Positions 33,418 through 43,492 of a stretch of 64,000 nt of DNA are shown in pieces (within the stretch, counting starts at the first letter, position 1; each line of letters begins with the position of its first letter). Source of the DNA: Bradyrhizobium symbiodeficiens (GTDB lineage Bacteria; Pseudomonadota; Alphaproteobacteria; Rhizobiales; Xanthobacteraceae); assembly GCF_002266465.3 (NCBI RefSeq), contig NZ_CP029427.2:1118501-1182500 (forward strand), written 5' to 3'. The notes under the pieces are model-generated. The model was given only the letters and a program-made list of their open reading frames with translations. It made no database searches and was not told the DNA's origin. Position numbers and translations under genes: made by a program.

Positions 33418-36417
33418 TCAGACCCCCACCCCCAGCGCCTTCCACTCGCGCAGCGCCCTCGCATCGCGCGGGGTGACGTCGGGGTATTCGGCGTCTTCGC
33501 CGACCGTCGGGGAGATCTTCCAGGAGCGGGCGCATTTGGTGCCGACCGCCTTCTCCACCACGACCGCGACACCAGGCACGGCATCGAGACGGAATGCCGA
33601 AGCCGGAGCTTCGCCCTCACGCACCTCGTAATTCGAGGTGATGCAGATTTCGGCGAGGTCGACGTCGAACAGCGTCATCAGCATGTCCCGGTCGGCGACG
33701 TAGATCACCGGTGACGCCTCCAGCGACGAGCCGATGTTCTTGGCGGCGCGTTCGAGCTCGAGCGCACCGGTGACGACGCGGCGGACGTTGCGGATCGTCT
33801 CCCATTTCGCAGCAAGCTTGTCGTCGCGCAAGCCTTCGAGATCGGTCGGGAATAGCGTCAGATGCACCGACGGTTCGGCATCGGGCCGGTACATGCGCCA
33901 GCCTTCCTCCGCGGTGAAGCTGAGGACCGGCGCCAGCCATTTCAGGACCGAAGCGCACAACAGGTCGATCGTCGTCAGCGCTGCCTTGCGCGTCGGCGAC
34001 GAAGGCGGATCGCAATAAAGCGTGTCCTTGCGGATGTCGAAATAGAACGCCGAGAGCTCGCTGTTCAGGAAAGCGGACAGGATCGCGACCACCGACTTGA
34101 AGTCGAACTCCCGATAGGCCTTGCCGATGGCGGCGGCGCGGATCGCGAGCTCGTGCAGCATCAGCCGCTCGAGCTCGGGCATCTCGGCGGGCGCGACCGC
34201 GTCAGCCGGCTTGTAATGATGCAGCGTGCCGAGCATCCAGCGCACGGTGTTGCGCAGCTTGCGGTAGGTCTCGACGGTGTTCTTCAGGATCTCGGGACCG
34301 ATGCGCTGGTCGTCGGTGTAGTCGCAGGACGCGACCCAGAGCCGGAGGATGTCGGCACCGGATTCCTTGATGACCGACTGCGGCTCGATGGTGTTGCCGA
34401 GCGACTTCGACATCTTGCGGCCGTCCTCGGCCTGGGTGAAGCCGTGGGTCAGCACGATGTCGTAGGGAGCCCGACCGCGGGTGCCGCAGCTCTCCAGCAG
34501 CGAGGAGTGGAACCAGCCGCGATGCTGGTCCGAGCCTTCGAGATACATCACCGTGTCGGTGCCGCCGTCGACCTTGCGCTTGATGCCGGCGAGGCCGGGA
34601 AAGTGCACGGGGTCTTCGAGCACGAAAGCGTGTGTCGAGCCGGAATCGAACCAGACGTCGAGGATGTCGTCGACCTTCTGCCAGTCCTCGCTCGCGCGGG
34701 ATCCGAGGAAGCGCTCGCGGGCGCCCTTCGCGTACCAGGCGTCGGCGCCTTCCTGCTCGAACGCTTCGCCAATGCGGCTGTTGACGGCCTCGTCCTGGAG
34801 GATTTCGGCGGAGCCGTCGCCCTTCTCGCGCACGAACACGGCGATCGGCACGCCCCAGGCGCGCTGGCGCGAGATCACCCAGTCGGGGCGCGCCTCGATC
34901 ATGCCGTTGATGCGGTTCTCGCCCGACGGCGGCACCCATTGCGTCACCGAGATCGCGTGCAGCGCGCGGGCGCGCAGCGTGTCGCCGTTCTTCGCCTTGC
35001 CGCCCTGCGCCACGTCCTTGTCCATCGCGATGAACCATTGCGGCGTGTTGCGGAAGATCACCGGCTTCTTGGAGCGCCAGGAGTGCGGATATTGATGCTT
35101 GAGCCGGCCGCGCGCGATCAGCATGCCGCGTTCGACGAGCGCCTTGATCACGGCCTCGTTGGCGTCGCCCTTCTCGCCCTTGTCGTTGATGACACGCTTG
35201 CCGGTAAAGCCCGGCGCGTGGTCGGTGTAGGCACCGTTCTCGTCGACGGTATAGGGGATCGCCGTCGTGATGCCGCGCGCGTCGAGATCGCGCGCCTGTG
35301 CCATCCAGACATCGAAGTCCTCGCGGCCATGGCCGGGCGCCGTGTGCACGAAGCCGGTGCCGGTGTCGTCGGTGACGTGGTCACCGGGCAGCAGCGGCAC
35401 GACGAAATCGTAGCCGCCGGCAAGGCCCTTCAGCGGATGGGCGCATTCGATTGCGTCCATGGTGTCGCCGGGCACGTCGCGCACCTTCTCGAAGGCCGTC
35501 ACACGGGCCTGCTTGAAGACCTCTTCGGCGAGCGCGTCGGCGAGGATCAGCAGATCGCCGGTCCTGGTCCAATTGTCGGTGGGCGCGTCCGTCACCTTGT
35601 ACAGGCCGTAGGCGATCTTCGGCGAGAACGAGATGGCGCGGTTGCCCGGCAGCGTCCAGGGCGTGGTGGTCCAGATCACGACGCTTGCGGTGGCAAGCGC
35701 GCCATGCGCGGGCGAGGTAACCGGAAACTTCACCCACACCGTATCGGAGGTGTGGTCCTCGTACTCGACCTCGGCTTCGGCGAGCGCGGTCTTCTCGACC
35801 ACGCTCCACATCACCGGCTTGGAGCCGCGATAGAGCGTGCCGTTGGCGGCGAACTTCATCAACTCGCGCGCGATCTGGGCTTCGGCGGGATAGCTCATGG
35901 TGGCGTAGGGATGATCCCAGTCGCCGATGACGCCGAGGCGTTTGAACTCCTCGCGTTGCACGCCGAGCCAATGCGTGGCGTAGGCGCGGCATTCCTTCCG
36001 GAAATCGATCATCGCGGTCGAGTCGCGGAAGTCGGGTTTCTGCTTGCCCTTCTTGCGATAGTGCTCTTCCTCGACCTTCCATTCGATCGGCAGGCCGTGG
36101 CAGTCCCAGCCCGGCACGTAGTTGGAATCGAAGCCGAGCATCTGCTGGCTCTTGGTGACGAGATCCTTCAGGATCTTGTTCAGCGCCGTGCCGATATGGA
36201 TGTTGCCGTTGGCATAGGGCGGGCCGTCATGCAGCACGAACTTGGCGCGGCCCTTTGCACTCTCACGCAGCTTCTCGTAGAGGCCGATCTCGTACCAGCG
36301 CTTGAGGATCTCCGGCTCGCGCTGCGGCAGGCCGGCGCGCATCGGGAATTCGGTCTGCGGCAGGAACAGGGTCTTGGAATAGTCTTTGGCGTCTGACTTT
36401 TGCGGCTTTTCGGACAT
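33418..36417 (-). CDS. ileS: Isoleucyl-tRNA synthetase
   Basis: 999 residues from ATG 36417 ([20 protein letters not shown]); the open frame continues upstream without family similarity. Class I synthetase with HIGH as [16 protein letters not shown] as [14 protein letters not shown] and the large CP1 editing domain ([27 protein letters not shown]). The C-terminal zinc-binding region keeps only one of the usual four cysteines (KCARSWK), so the terminal zinc module is lost or altered. Confidence 0.96.
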   Translation of the reverse strand: MSEKPQKSDAKDYSKTLFLPQTEFPMRAGLPQREPEILKRWYEIGLYEKLRESAKGRAKFVLHDGPPYANGNIHIGTALNKILKDLVTKSQQMLGFDSNYVPGWDCHGLPIEWKVEEEHYRKKGKQKPDFRDSTAMIDFRKECRAYATHWLGVQREEFKRLGVIGDWDHPYATMSYPAEAQIARELMKFAANGTLYRGSKPVMWSVVEKTALAEAEVEYEDHTSDTVWVKFPVTSPAHGALATASVVIWTTTPWTLPGNRAISFSPKIAYGLYKVTDAPTDNWTRTGDLLILADALAEEVFKQARVTAFEKVRDVPGDTMDAIECAHPLKGLAGGYDFVVPLLPGDHVTDDTGTGFVHTAPGHGREDFDVWMAQARDLDARGITTAIPYTVDENGAYTDHAPGFTGKRVINDKGEKGDANEAVIKALVERGMLIARGRLKHQYPHSWRSKKPVIFRNTPQWFIAMDKDVAQGGKAKNGDTLRARALHAISVTQWVPPSGENRINGMIEARPDWVISRQRAWGVPIAVFVREKGDGSAEILQDEAVNSRIGEAFEQEGADAWYAKGARERFLGSRASEDWQKVDDILDVWFDSGSTHAFVLEDPVHFPGLAGIKRKVDGGTDTVMYLEGSDQHRGWFHSSLLESCGTRGRAPYDIVLTHGFTQAEDGRKMSKSLGNTIEPQSVIKESGADILRLWVASCDYTDDQRIGPEILKNTVETYRKLRNTVRWMLGTLHHYKPADAVAPAEMPELERLMLHELAIRAAAIGKAYREFDFKSVVAILSAFLNSELSAFYFDIRKDTLYCDPPSSPTRKAALTTIDLLCASVLKWLAPVLSFTAEEGWRMYRPDAEPSVHLTLFPTDLEGLRDDKLAAKWETIRNVRRVVTGALELERAAKNIGSSLEASPVIYVADRDMLMTLFDVDLAEICITSNYEVREGEAPASAFRLDAVPGVAVVVEKAVGTKCARSWKISPTVGEDAEYPDVTPRDARALREWKALGVGV

Positions 36418-36620
36418 GAGGCTGACTGGCTCGGAAGGGCGCGGGAACGGATGGCGATGCGGAATCGCGGGGTGAAACGTCAAAATCCCGGTCTTGCGCC
36501 GAGCCGAAAGCTCAGGCGGAAGCCGGGCCGCTAATCCCTATGATGCGCCGCGCAAACATGGGCACTCCATAGCAGGGGGCCAAGGGAAGCGCAAAGGTTC
36601 GGGGACGCCGGGTTCGGCCC

Positions 36621-37592
36621 TCAATCGACAATGCCGAGCCGCGGAAACGCGTCCGGGGCGGCGGACAGGATGGCACGGGCACGGGCGGAATCGTCGTCCA
36701 TCTGCCGGATCAGGGCCTCTAGACCATCGAATTTCACCTCCTCGCGGATGAAGCCGACGAAGGCGCAATCCAGCTGCTGCCCATAGAGATCGCCCTTGAA
36801 GTCGAACAGGAAGATTTCGAGCAGGGGCGCGCCATTATCAAAAGTCGGGCGGCGGCCGAAGCTTGCCACCCCCTCGAGCCGCTCGGGCCCGCGGCCGACA
36901 CGTACCGCATAGATGCCGTGCTTCAGCCCGCAATTCGCGTCCAGGCGGATGTTGGCGGTGGGATAGCCGAGATCGCGGCCGCGCTTCTCGCCATGGATCA
37001 CCTCGCCGGTGACGAACCAGGGCGCCCCCAGCATGGTGGTGGCCTCGTCGAGCAGACCTTCGGCGAGCGCCATCCGGATCGCGCTGGAGGACACCGGCCG
37101 CTCGTCGAAATCGACATGGGGCTGCACGTCGACCTCGATGCCGAGCCGGGGCGCCTCGTTGACGAGAAGGCTCGGCGAGCCGACCCGTCCCTTGCCGAAA
37201 TGGAAATCGTAGCCGACCGCGATCCCGCTGACGCCGAGCCGCCCGATCAGGTCATGGTGAATGAAGTCTTGCGCGCTGGTTCCGGCACGGGCCTTGTCGA
37301 AGGTCATGACCACGGCGCCGGCAAGCCCGGTGCCGGCCAGAAGCCGCAGCTTGGCTCGCTCGTCCGTCAGGCGGAATTGAGGGGTATTGGGGCTGAAAAA
37401 CCGCCGCGGATGCGGCTCGAAGGTCAATGCCAGGGCGGGTCGGCCCTGCGCCCGGCCCATTTCCAGGGCTGCGGCGATCACGGCGCGGTGGCCGAGATGA
37501 ACCCCGTCGAAATTGCCCATGGCGACCACGGCACCTCTTGGAATGGCGGAGTCCGGCGTGGTGTCACGGATAACGGTAAAATGCGGAGCCAT
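36621..37592 (-). CDS. ribF: Bifunctional riboflavin kinase/FAD synthetase
   Basis: 323 residues. N-terminal FMN adenylyltransferase domain: MGNFDGVHLGHRAVI and VGYDFHFGKGRVGS. C-terminal flavokinase domain: GEVIHGEKRGRDLGYPTANI with HGIYAVRVG. It turns riboflavin into FMN then FAD in the cytosol. Heads the minus-strand order ribF-ileS-lspA with a 200-bp gap before ileS. Confidence 0.95.
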   Translation of the reverse strand: MAPHFTVIRDTTPDSAIPRGAVVAMGNFDGVHLGHRAVIAAALEMGRAQGRPALALTFEPHPRRFFSPNTPQFRLTDERAKLRLLAGTGLAGAVVMTFDKARAGTSAQDFIHHDLIGRLGVSGIAVGYDFHFGKGRVGSPSLLVNEAPRLGIEVDVQPHVDFDERPVSSSAIRMALAEGLLDEATTMLGAPWFVTGEVIHGEKRGRDLGYPTANIRLDANCGLKHGIYAVRVGRGPERLEGVASFGRRPTFDNGAPLLEIFLFDFKGDLYGQQLDCAFVGFIREEVKFDGLEALIRQMDDDSARARAILSAAPDAFPRLGIVD

Positions 37593-37822
37593 CAGGGGAA
37601 TTCTCGAACCGGCGGGACCGGCCGGGACCGTGGCGCGACCCGCCGGATGAAGTCAAGCGGGAGGGGGCGGCCGGATCGAATGCGATTTCAGTCCTTGGGC
37701 GACGCCCCCAATTAACGCGCTGTTTAACGCCTTGGTGCTAGTGCTTGGGCGTGGAACTGCCGGGGCTCCGGGCTTGGGCAGATCCGATCGTAATATTCCT
37801 GGTTTGCGTTGGGGGAGTCGAG

Positions 37823-38218
37823 ATGGCGGTTGATTTGTCGATGCCGGTTTTGGTGGTGGATGACTACAGCACCATGATCCGTATCATCAGGAATCTGCTG
37901 AAGCAGCTTGGCTTCGAGAACATCGATGATGCCAGCGATGGTTCGGCAGCGCTGAACAAGATGCGCGGCAAGAAGTATGGGCTCGTGATCTCCGACTGGA
38001 ACATGGAGCCGATGACGGGCTACGACCTGCTGCGCGAAGTGCGCGCGGATCCGAACCTCGCCACCACGCCTTTCATCATGATCACGGCGGAATCCAAGAC
38101 CGAGAACGTGATCGCGGCCAAGAAGGCCGGCGTGAACAACTACATCGTCAAGCCGTTCAACGCGGCGACGCTGAAGACCAAGATCGAGGCGGTCTTCCCG
38201 GACATGGCGAGCGCGTAA
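37823..38218 (+). CDS. cheY: CheY-type single-domain response regulator
   Basis: 131 residues from ATG 37823, after GGGGGAG. A lone receiver domain with acidic pocket Asp13/Asp14 (VLVVDDYSTM), phospho-acceptor Asp58 (VISDWNMEPMTG), Thr88 and Lys110 (NNYIVKPFN). The close match to CheY around RIIRNLLKQLGFENI supports a chemotaxis role, but no other chemotaxis gene is in the window. A TTAA-N8-TTAA motif lies about 96 bp upstream. Confidence 0.85.
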   Translation: MAVDLSMPVLVVDDYSTMIRIIRNLLKQLGFENIDDASDGSAALNKMRGKKYGLVISDWNMEPMTGYDLLREVRADPNLATTPFIMITAESKTENVIAAKKAGVNNYIVKPFNAATLKTKIEAVFPDMASA

Positions 38219-38257
38219 GCGCGCTCTTCGCCAAACAACAATCTTTCCATTGTGATC

Positions 38258-38343
38258 GTCATGCCCGGGCTTGTCCCGGGCATCCACGTTCTTGGATCCG
38301 CAAAGAAAGACGTGGATGGCCGGGTCAAGCCCGACCATGACGG
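38258..38343. repeat. Dispersed palindromic repeat, family E
   Basis: Begins CGTCATGCCCGGGCTTGTCC and ends GGTCAAGCCCGACCATGACG, with CATCCACGTTCTT / AAGACGTGGATG arms inside. A second copy is at 61341-61424. It lies between convergent cheY and the HAD gene. Confidence 0.8.
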
Positions 38344-38395
38344 CTCTGAGCCGTCAGCAATCGGTCCGAGCTGGCCGTCCCGCTCGGCCGGCTCT

Positions 38396-39250
38396 CTACC
38401 ACTTCAATTCGCGCATCAGCGCCTTCGGCGGATGGCCGAACAACTCCATCACCGAATTCGGGTCGAGCTGGTCGAGGCCCTCGAACTCCTCGGCATGGAT
38501 GCCGCGAGTCACGAACAGGCAGTCGATGCCGAATTCGCGCGCGCCGGTTAAGTCGGTGCGGACGGAATCGCCGATCGCCAACACTTTTTTCCGGTCGATC
38601 GGGTGGCCCTGGCGTTCACCGGCGAGCGTCATTGCGCGTTCGTAGATCGGGCGGTGCGGCTTGCCATAGAAGATCACTTCGCCGCCGAGTTCGCGGTAGA
38701 GCTCCGCGATGGCGCCGGCGCAATAGATCAGCCGGTCGCCGCGTTCCACCACGATGTCGGGATTGGCACAGACCAGCGTCAGCTTGCGCTCGCGCGCCTT
38801 CAGCATCATGCCGCGATAGTCTTCCGCCGTTTCGGTCTCGTCGTCATAGAGGCCGGTGCAGACGATATAATCGGCTTCCTCCAGCGGCGCGGTTTTCGCA
38901 TCGAGGCCGCGATAGATCGAGTTGTCGCGCTCGGGTCCGAGCCAGAACATCTTGCGGCCGGGATGCTCGGCGACATAGAGCCGGGTCAGGTCGCCGGACG
39001 ACACGATCGCGTCATAGGTCTCGTCGGCGACGCCGAGCTTGCGCAATTGCCGCTGCACGCTGTCGGCCGGACGCGGTGCGTTGGTTATCAGGATCACCGT
39101 ACCGCCGTGGCTGCGATAGGTGTGCAACGCCTCGCAGGCCTCGGGGAACGATTCGAGGCCGTTGTGGACGACGCCCCAGATGTCGCTGAGCACGACATCG
39201 ACACCACCCACGAGCTCGCGCAGGCTTTCGGCGAAATGCAGCGTGGTCAT
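38396..39250 (-). CDS. HAD-superfamily hydrolase, class IIA (TIGR01459 type)
   Basis: 284 residues. Motif I is VVLSDIWGVVHNGL, with DxWGV in place of the usual DxDGV, as in TIGR01459; motif II is ILITNAPRP; motif III/IV is YGKPHRPIYERA and AIGDSVRTDLTGA. The family is frequent in alphaproteobacteria and its substrate is unproven. It lies downstream of the EAL-like gene on the same strand. Confidence 0.9.
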   Translation of the reverse strand: MTTLHFAESLRELVGGVDVVLSDIWGVVHNGLESFPEACEALHTYRSHGGTVILITNAPRPADSVQRQLRKLGVADETYDAIVSSGDLTRLYVAEHPGRKMFWLGPERDNSIYRGLDAKTAPLEEADYIVCTGLYDDETETAEDYRGMMLKARERKLTLVCANPDIVVERGDRLIYCAGAIAELYRELGGEVIFYGKPHRPIYERAMTLAGERQGHPIDRKKVLAIGDSVRTDLTGAREFGIDCLFVTRGIHAEEFEGLDQLDPNSVMELFGHPPKALMRELKW

Positions 39251-39265
39251 GATGCGCGCGGCCGG

Positions 39266-40786
39266 TCAGATGCGGCGCGCGAGAGCCGCGTTGCCGGTGA
39301 TGCGTTGTGTCGGAGGAGCGGCTGACGTCGCGGCAGATGTCGCGCCAGATATCCTACCTTGGCTGGGGGGAGCGGAGCCATTGGATCCCTGAATGTCCTG
39401 CGCCTGGTTCGGCGAGGCCCCGCCGGTAGCAGATGCCCCCTCCGGCCGCAATGGTCGGGGCGGCGCGAACAGGAAGCCCTGGCCGAACCGCACGTCATAG
39501 TCGAGCAGGTCCACGACCGCGCGCTCGCCTTCGATCCGCTCCGCGATCAGGTCGATGCCGAAGCGGCCAAGCAGGTCGGAGAGGTCGGAAGGGTGGATGT
39601 CCGAGGCCGAGGCCTGCCGGGGGTCGAGCAGCAACGTGGCCGGCACCTTGATGAATCGCACGCCGCGGTCGGCCAGCTCGCGCGGCTCGATCCTGAGATC
39701 CGTGACGTGGTCGATCGAGAAACGGAAGCCGCGCTGGGCCAGTGCGGCGAGGTTCTCGGTCTCGGCCGGGCCGAGATTGCGGAAGGTCGATTGCTTGAAC
39801 TCCAGCACCAGCGAGGGTGCCAGCGCCCGGTTGGCTTCGAGGAAGTCGAGGCATTGCGCGAAGGTGGTGGAATTGCCGAGCGTGGACGCCGCGACGTTGC
39901 AGAACACGCCGACGTCCTTGTTGCGCACCATCAGGCGCCGCAGCACCTGCACGCAGCGCAGCATCACCATGTTGTCGATGCGCCCGATCAGCCCGGAAGC
40001 TTCCGCGATGCTGATGAACTCCTCGGCGGCGACCAACTGGTCGCGCTCGTCGCGCAGGCGAGTCACCGCCTCGTAGAACCGCACCTTGCGCTGCGGCAGC
40101 GTCACCATCGGCTGCAGGAAGATGTCGATGCGGTTTTCGTCGATCGCGTTGCGCAGCGTCGCCAGCAATTGCGTCTGATTGCGTCCGGCGGTCTGGACCG
40201 GGGGGGCGGTCTGGGCCTGGATCGACGGCGCGGGCCGCGGCTGCGCCACCGGAGGCGGGGGGGCCGCAGGAAGCGGGGGAGGGGCGACGGGCAACTCCTC
40301 GAACGCCGTAATCAGGTCGATCGGCGCCTCCGGTTCCTGCCTGGCGATCGGAGCGGGAACGGGAGCGGGTGCCGGCGCATTGCCGGCCAACAGATCCTCA
40401 TGGGTCGATACGGTGCTGGCGAGCTGCCTGACCAATCCGCCGAGTTCGTTGATCTCGCCGACCACCGACTGGATCCGGTCGGAGTTGGTCGAATTGGATG
40501 AGGCGATGCGTCCCTCGATCGCAGCCAGCCGGCGCCCGAACTCGGCGACCTGGCGGGCGAGGTCGGCGGTGCCGCGCGACAAATCGGCGATCTGGCCGCC
40601 GACGTCGTTGCGGTCGCGCAGCCGCATCGACACCGCGTTGTAGAGGATCAGGAAGGTCAGCGCGGTCAGCGCAACGATCCCGGATTCGGTCCCGCTGATG
40701 CCGGCGACGGCGTAGAGCACGAGCCCGAGCGAGGCCGCGACCAGAACCATGCAGATGGCGATGAAGATCGTCGAAATGCGAATCAT
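39266..40786 (-). CDS. Membrane-anchored EAL-like domain protein with degenerate motifs
   Basis: 506 residues. Two N-terminal membrane helices (residues ~6-30 and ~36-53), a coiled-coil-like segment (~60-130), a Pro/Ala linker (~138-200), then an EAL fold (~205-440) and a Ser/Pro/Ala-rich tail. The signature reads E239-A-V rather than EAL; Asn297 (FCNVAAS), Glu329 (LVLEF) and Lys380 (FIKVP) are kept, but the DDFG loop reads SIDHVT, so one metal-binding Asp is His360. It could be a c-di-GMP receptor rather than an active phosphodiesterase (inference). Confidence 0.85.
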   Translation of the reverse strand: MIRISTIFIAICMVLVAASLGLVLYAVAGISGTESGIVALTALTFLILYNAVSMRLRDRNDVGGQIADLSRGTADLARQVAEFGRRLAAIEGRIASSNSTNSDRIQSVVGEINELGGLVRQLASTVSTHEDLLAGNAPAPAPVPAPIARQEPEAPIDLITAFEELPVAPPPLPAAPPPPVAQPRPAPSIQAQTAPPVQTAGRNQTQLLATLRNAIDENRIDIFLQPMVTLPQRKVRFYEAVTRLRDERDQLVAAEEFISIAEASGLIGRIDNMVMLRCVQVLRRLMVRNKDVGVFCNVAASTLGNSTTFAQCLDFLEANRALAPSLVLEFKQSTFRNLGPAETENLAALAQRGFRFSIDHVTDLRIEPRELADRGVRFIKVPATLLLDPRQASASDIHPSDLSDLLGRFGIDLIAERIEGERAVVDLLDYDVRFGQGFLFAPPRPLRPEGASATGGASPNQAQDIQGSNGSAPPSQGRISGATSAATSAAPPTQRITGNAALARRI

Positions 40787-40929
40787 GCCGCGCGTTACGC
40801 CTCAAGAGCTGACTGCCTCACCCCGGGAAAACACGGGTCGCTGTGCGAACCCGCCACGCCTCGTGCTCCCCCCAGCCGCGTGAGCTTAACATCATTGTTG
40901 ATTCGAGGGCATAGTGACTGTCTGGCGGT

Positions 40930-42483
40930 CTATGTCAGGCCCGCCCGGCGAAAGCCTTCGAGGTAGCGGTCGCGGTCAGGGGCGAGCATGATCGGCATGA
41001 ACTCGACGATCCAGGCGAGCGAGATATTCGGCTGGGCGCGGCGGAGTTCCTTCAGCGCCGCATCGGCCATCTCCGTCTGTCCGGCCATGCCGGCGGCCGC
41101 GGTCAGCACCCGGTGAGCGCCGACGAAGTCGCTGCGCTGGCGCAAGGCCTCCTGGGCAAGCCGGATCGCCTCAACATAATCGCTGCCGAGGAAGCGGGCG
41201 TACGCGGCGATGCCGAGATAGACTGGCGCATAGGGGTCGCGCGGACTGAGGCGGATCGCGCGGCGCGCGGCCTCGTCGGCATCCTGCCAACGGCCGCAAT
41301 AGCTGAGCGCCAGCCCATGATAGCCCTGGGCCAGCGCGAAGCTCGGATTGAGCCGCAGCGCCGCCTCGAACTCGGCCAGCGAATGCTCGAACCGCCGCGC
41401 AAACAGATGGACATGGCCCATTGCGTTGTGCGCCCAGGCATCCTCGTCGTCGGCGCGGATCGCCGCCCGCGCCGCGCCCTCGGCGAGGGATAGCGCCGCG
41501 GCCATGTCCATCCAGCCCATATGCGCCGTGAACATATAGCTGGTGCCAAGCAGGCCAAGCGCCTTGCCGTAGTTTGAATCGAGCGAGATGGCCTTTTCGA
41601 GCAGCGCTTGCGCGACAATATGATCCTGCCGCGTTACCCGCCAATAATGCGAGAGCGCGCGCATCACGAGGTCCCAGGCGTCCATGCTGTCGGGCGGCTT
41701 GCGCTGCGCGCGAAAATTTTCCGCGGCGTAGAGCTGCGGCTCGATCGCGGCGACGATGGCTTCGGTGATCTCGTCCTGCACGGCGAAGACGTCGGCGAGC
41801 TCGCGGTCGTAGCGCTCGGCCCAGAGATGGCTTCCGGTGGCGACGTCGTTGAGTTGGGCAGTAATGCGGACGCGGTGGCCGTCCTTGCGGACGCTGCCCT
41901 CCACGACGTAGCGTACGCCGAGCTCTTCCGCGACCTGCCGCAGATGTACCGTGCGGCCCTTGTAGATGAAGGAAGAGTTGCGCGCGATCACGAAGAACCA
42001 GCGCAGCTTCGACAGCGTGGTGATGATGTCCTCGCTGATGCCATCAGAGAAGTAATCCTGCTCGGCCTCGCCACTCATATTGGTGAAGGGCAGCACCGCG
42101 ATGGCGGGACGGTCAGGCAGGGGCAATCCCGCCGGCGGCGGAGCGGCTTGCTTGTCGGGCGCAGCTGCCGAGGAAAGTTCTGTGACATCGGCGACGAACC
42201 GTACGCCCTTGCGCGCAATGGTGCGGATCAGCCGCTGCTCGTCGCCACTATCACCGACCGCGCGGCGTGCAGCGTTGATCCGGCTCGTCAGCGTCGATTC
42301 CGAGACGACGCGGCCATTCCAGATCGCATCGAGCAGATTGTCCCGCGTCACCACGCGCTCGCGGTTGCGGACGAGAAAAAGCAGCAGATCGAATACCTGG
42401 GGCTCGAGCGCGATCAGTGCGTCGGCTCGCCGCAACTCGCGACGTTCAGGGTCGAGCAGGAAATCCTCAAAGCGAAACGTCAC
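40930..42483 (-). CDS. Winged-helix (OmpR-type DNA-binding) and TPR regulatory protein
   Basis: 517 residues. Residues 1-100 form an OmpR/CadC-type winged helix (LEPQVFDLLLFLVRNRERVV, ESTLTSRINAARRAVGD, IARKGVRFVADV). A middle domain of the adenylate-cyclase-associated type follows (AIAVLPFTNMSGEAEQDYFS, then GVRYVVEGSVRKDGHRVRIT), then several TPR repeats (AIRADDEDAWAHNAMGHVHL and following). No membrane helix, unlike CadC. Such proteins are frequent orphan regulators in bradyrhizobia; the signal is unknown. It is divergent from the methyltransferase gene, which it may control. Confidence 0.88.
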   Translation of the reverse strand: MTFRFEDFLLDPERRELRRADALIALEPQVFDLLLFLVRNRERVVTRDNLLDAIWNGRVVSESTLTSRINAARRAVGDSGDEQRLIRTIARKGVRFVADVTELSSAAAPDKQAAPPPAGLPLPDRPAIAVLPFTNMSGEAEQDYFSDGISEDIITTLSKLRWFFVIARNSSFIYKGRTVHLRQVAEELGVRYVVEGSVRKDGHRVRITAQLNDVATGSHLWAERYDRELADVFAVQDEITEAIVAAIEPQLYAAENFRAQRKPPDSMDAWDLVMRALSHYWRVTRQDHIVAQALLEKAISLDSNYGKALGLLGTSYMFTAHMGWMDMAAALSLAEGAARAAIRADDEDAWAHNAMGHVHLFARRFEHSLAEFEAALRLNPSFALAQGYHGLALSYCGRWQDADEAARRAIRLSPRDPYAPVYLGIAAYARFLGSDYVEAIRLAQEALRQRSDFVGAHRVLTAAAGMAGQTEMADAALKELRRAQPNISLAWIVEFMPIMLAPDRDRYLEGFRRAGLT

Positions 42484-42604
42484 AATTCCTCCTCGGCTCC
42501 TGCAGGGAAATCAAGGCACTCTCAGCGTAAAATAATGCCGCTCTCAAGGCCAGCGAGCCGCATGCGCCCTATCGTCCCGGCGTTTTCAACCGCAGGAGAT
42601 TGCC

Positions 42605-43444
42605 ATGTCCACATCCGCCGCGCTCAAGCCAGCCGCCGCCCAACCCGATCTTGCCGCCGTCAAGCAGCGCCAGCACGGCGCCTGGTCGTCCGGCGACTAT
42701 GCCGTCGTCGGCACAACATTGCAGATCGTCGGCGAGCAGCTCTGTGAGGCACTCGACTTACGCGCCGGCAGCAAGGTGCTGGACGTCGCCGCCGGCAACG
42801 GCAATGTGACCTTGGCCGCAGCACGCCGCTGGTGTGACGTCACATCCACCGACTATGTGCCGGCGCTGCTCGAGCGCGGGCAGGAGCGCGCGGCAGCGGA
42901 CCATCTGACGGTCGAGTTCCGCGAGGCGGATGCCGAAGCGCTGCCGTTTGCGGACGCGAGCTACGATGTCGTCGTCTCGACCTTTGGTGTGATGTTCACG
43001 CCAGACCAGGACAAGGCGGCCTCCGAGCTCGCGCGGGTCTGCAAATCAGGCGGCAAGATCGGCCTTGCCAACTGGACGCCTCAGGGTTTTATCGGTCAGC
43101 TGTTCAAGACCATCGGCAAGCGCGTACCGCCGCCCGCCGGCGTGAAGTCGCCGGCACTATGGGGTACGGAAGCGCGGCTTCAGGAGATGTTCGGGAGCCA
43201 AGCCTCGGAGATTACCGCAGAACCCCGCATGTTCGTCTTCCGCTATCGCTCGCCGGATCACTGGCTTGATGTGTTCAAGTCCTATTACGGGCCGATGCTG
43301 AAAGCCTTTGCCGCGCTTGACGAAACCGGCCAGGCCGCGCTGCGGCACGATCTCATGGCGTTGCTCGGCGAGTTCAATCATGCCGAAGACGGTACGGTCG
43401 TGGTGCACAGTGAATATCTGGAGGCAGTGATTACCAAGCGCTGA
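42605..43444 (+). CDS. Class I SAM-dependent methyltransferase (UbiE/Methyltransf_11 type)
   Basis: 279 residues from ATG 42605 with CAGGAG 6 bases upstream. SAM-binding motif I is VLDVAAGNGNVTLAAARR; EADAEALPFADASYDVVVST and FGVMFTPDQDKAASELARV are motifs II and post-II. The C-terminal part (RYRSPDHWLDVFKSYYGPM) resembles proteins annotated as small-molecule methyltransferases. Substrate is unknown. Its promoter region is shared with the divergent winged-helix/TPR regulator. Confidence 0.85.
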   Translation: MSTSAALKPAAAQPDLAAVKQRQHGAWSSGDYAVVGTTLQIVGEQLCEALDLRAGSKVLDVAAGNGNVTLAAARRWCDVTSTDYVPALLERGQERAAADHLTVEFREADAEALPFADASYDVVVSTFGVMFTPDQDKAASELARVCKSGGKIGLANWTPQGFIGQLFKTIGKRVPPPAGVKSPALWGTEARLQEMFGSQASEITAEPRMFVFRYRSPDHWLDVFKSYYGPMLKAFAALDETGQAALRHDLMALLGEFNHAEDGTVVVHSEYLEAVITKR

Positions 43445-43459
43445 GGCGCCTGAGATGGT

Positions 43460-43485
43460 TGGTCAGGCGGGGCCTCGCCTGACCA
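43460..43485 (+). terminator. Bidirectional stem-loop between convergent genes
   Basis: Perfect stem TGGTCAGGCG / CGCCTGACCA with loop GGGCCT, between the methyltransferase stop (43444) and the end of the BrkB gene (43493). No long T-run follows, so termination efficiency is uncertain. Confidence 0.5.
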
Positions 43486-43492
43486 CCAGCGA

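Noticed and set aside
33862..36396. 844-residue open frame antisense to ileS
   Set aside because: No recognisable domain, and ileS is unambiguous on the opposite strand.
37712..37727. TTAA-N8-TTAA upstream of cheY as a CtrA site
   Set aside because: Spacing is 8, not the required 7, and the site is single; too weak to list as a feature.
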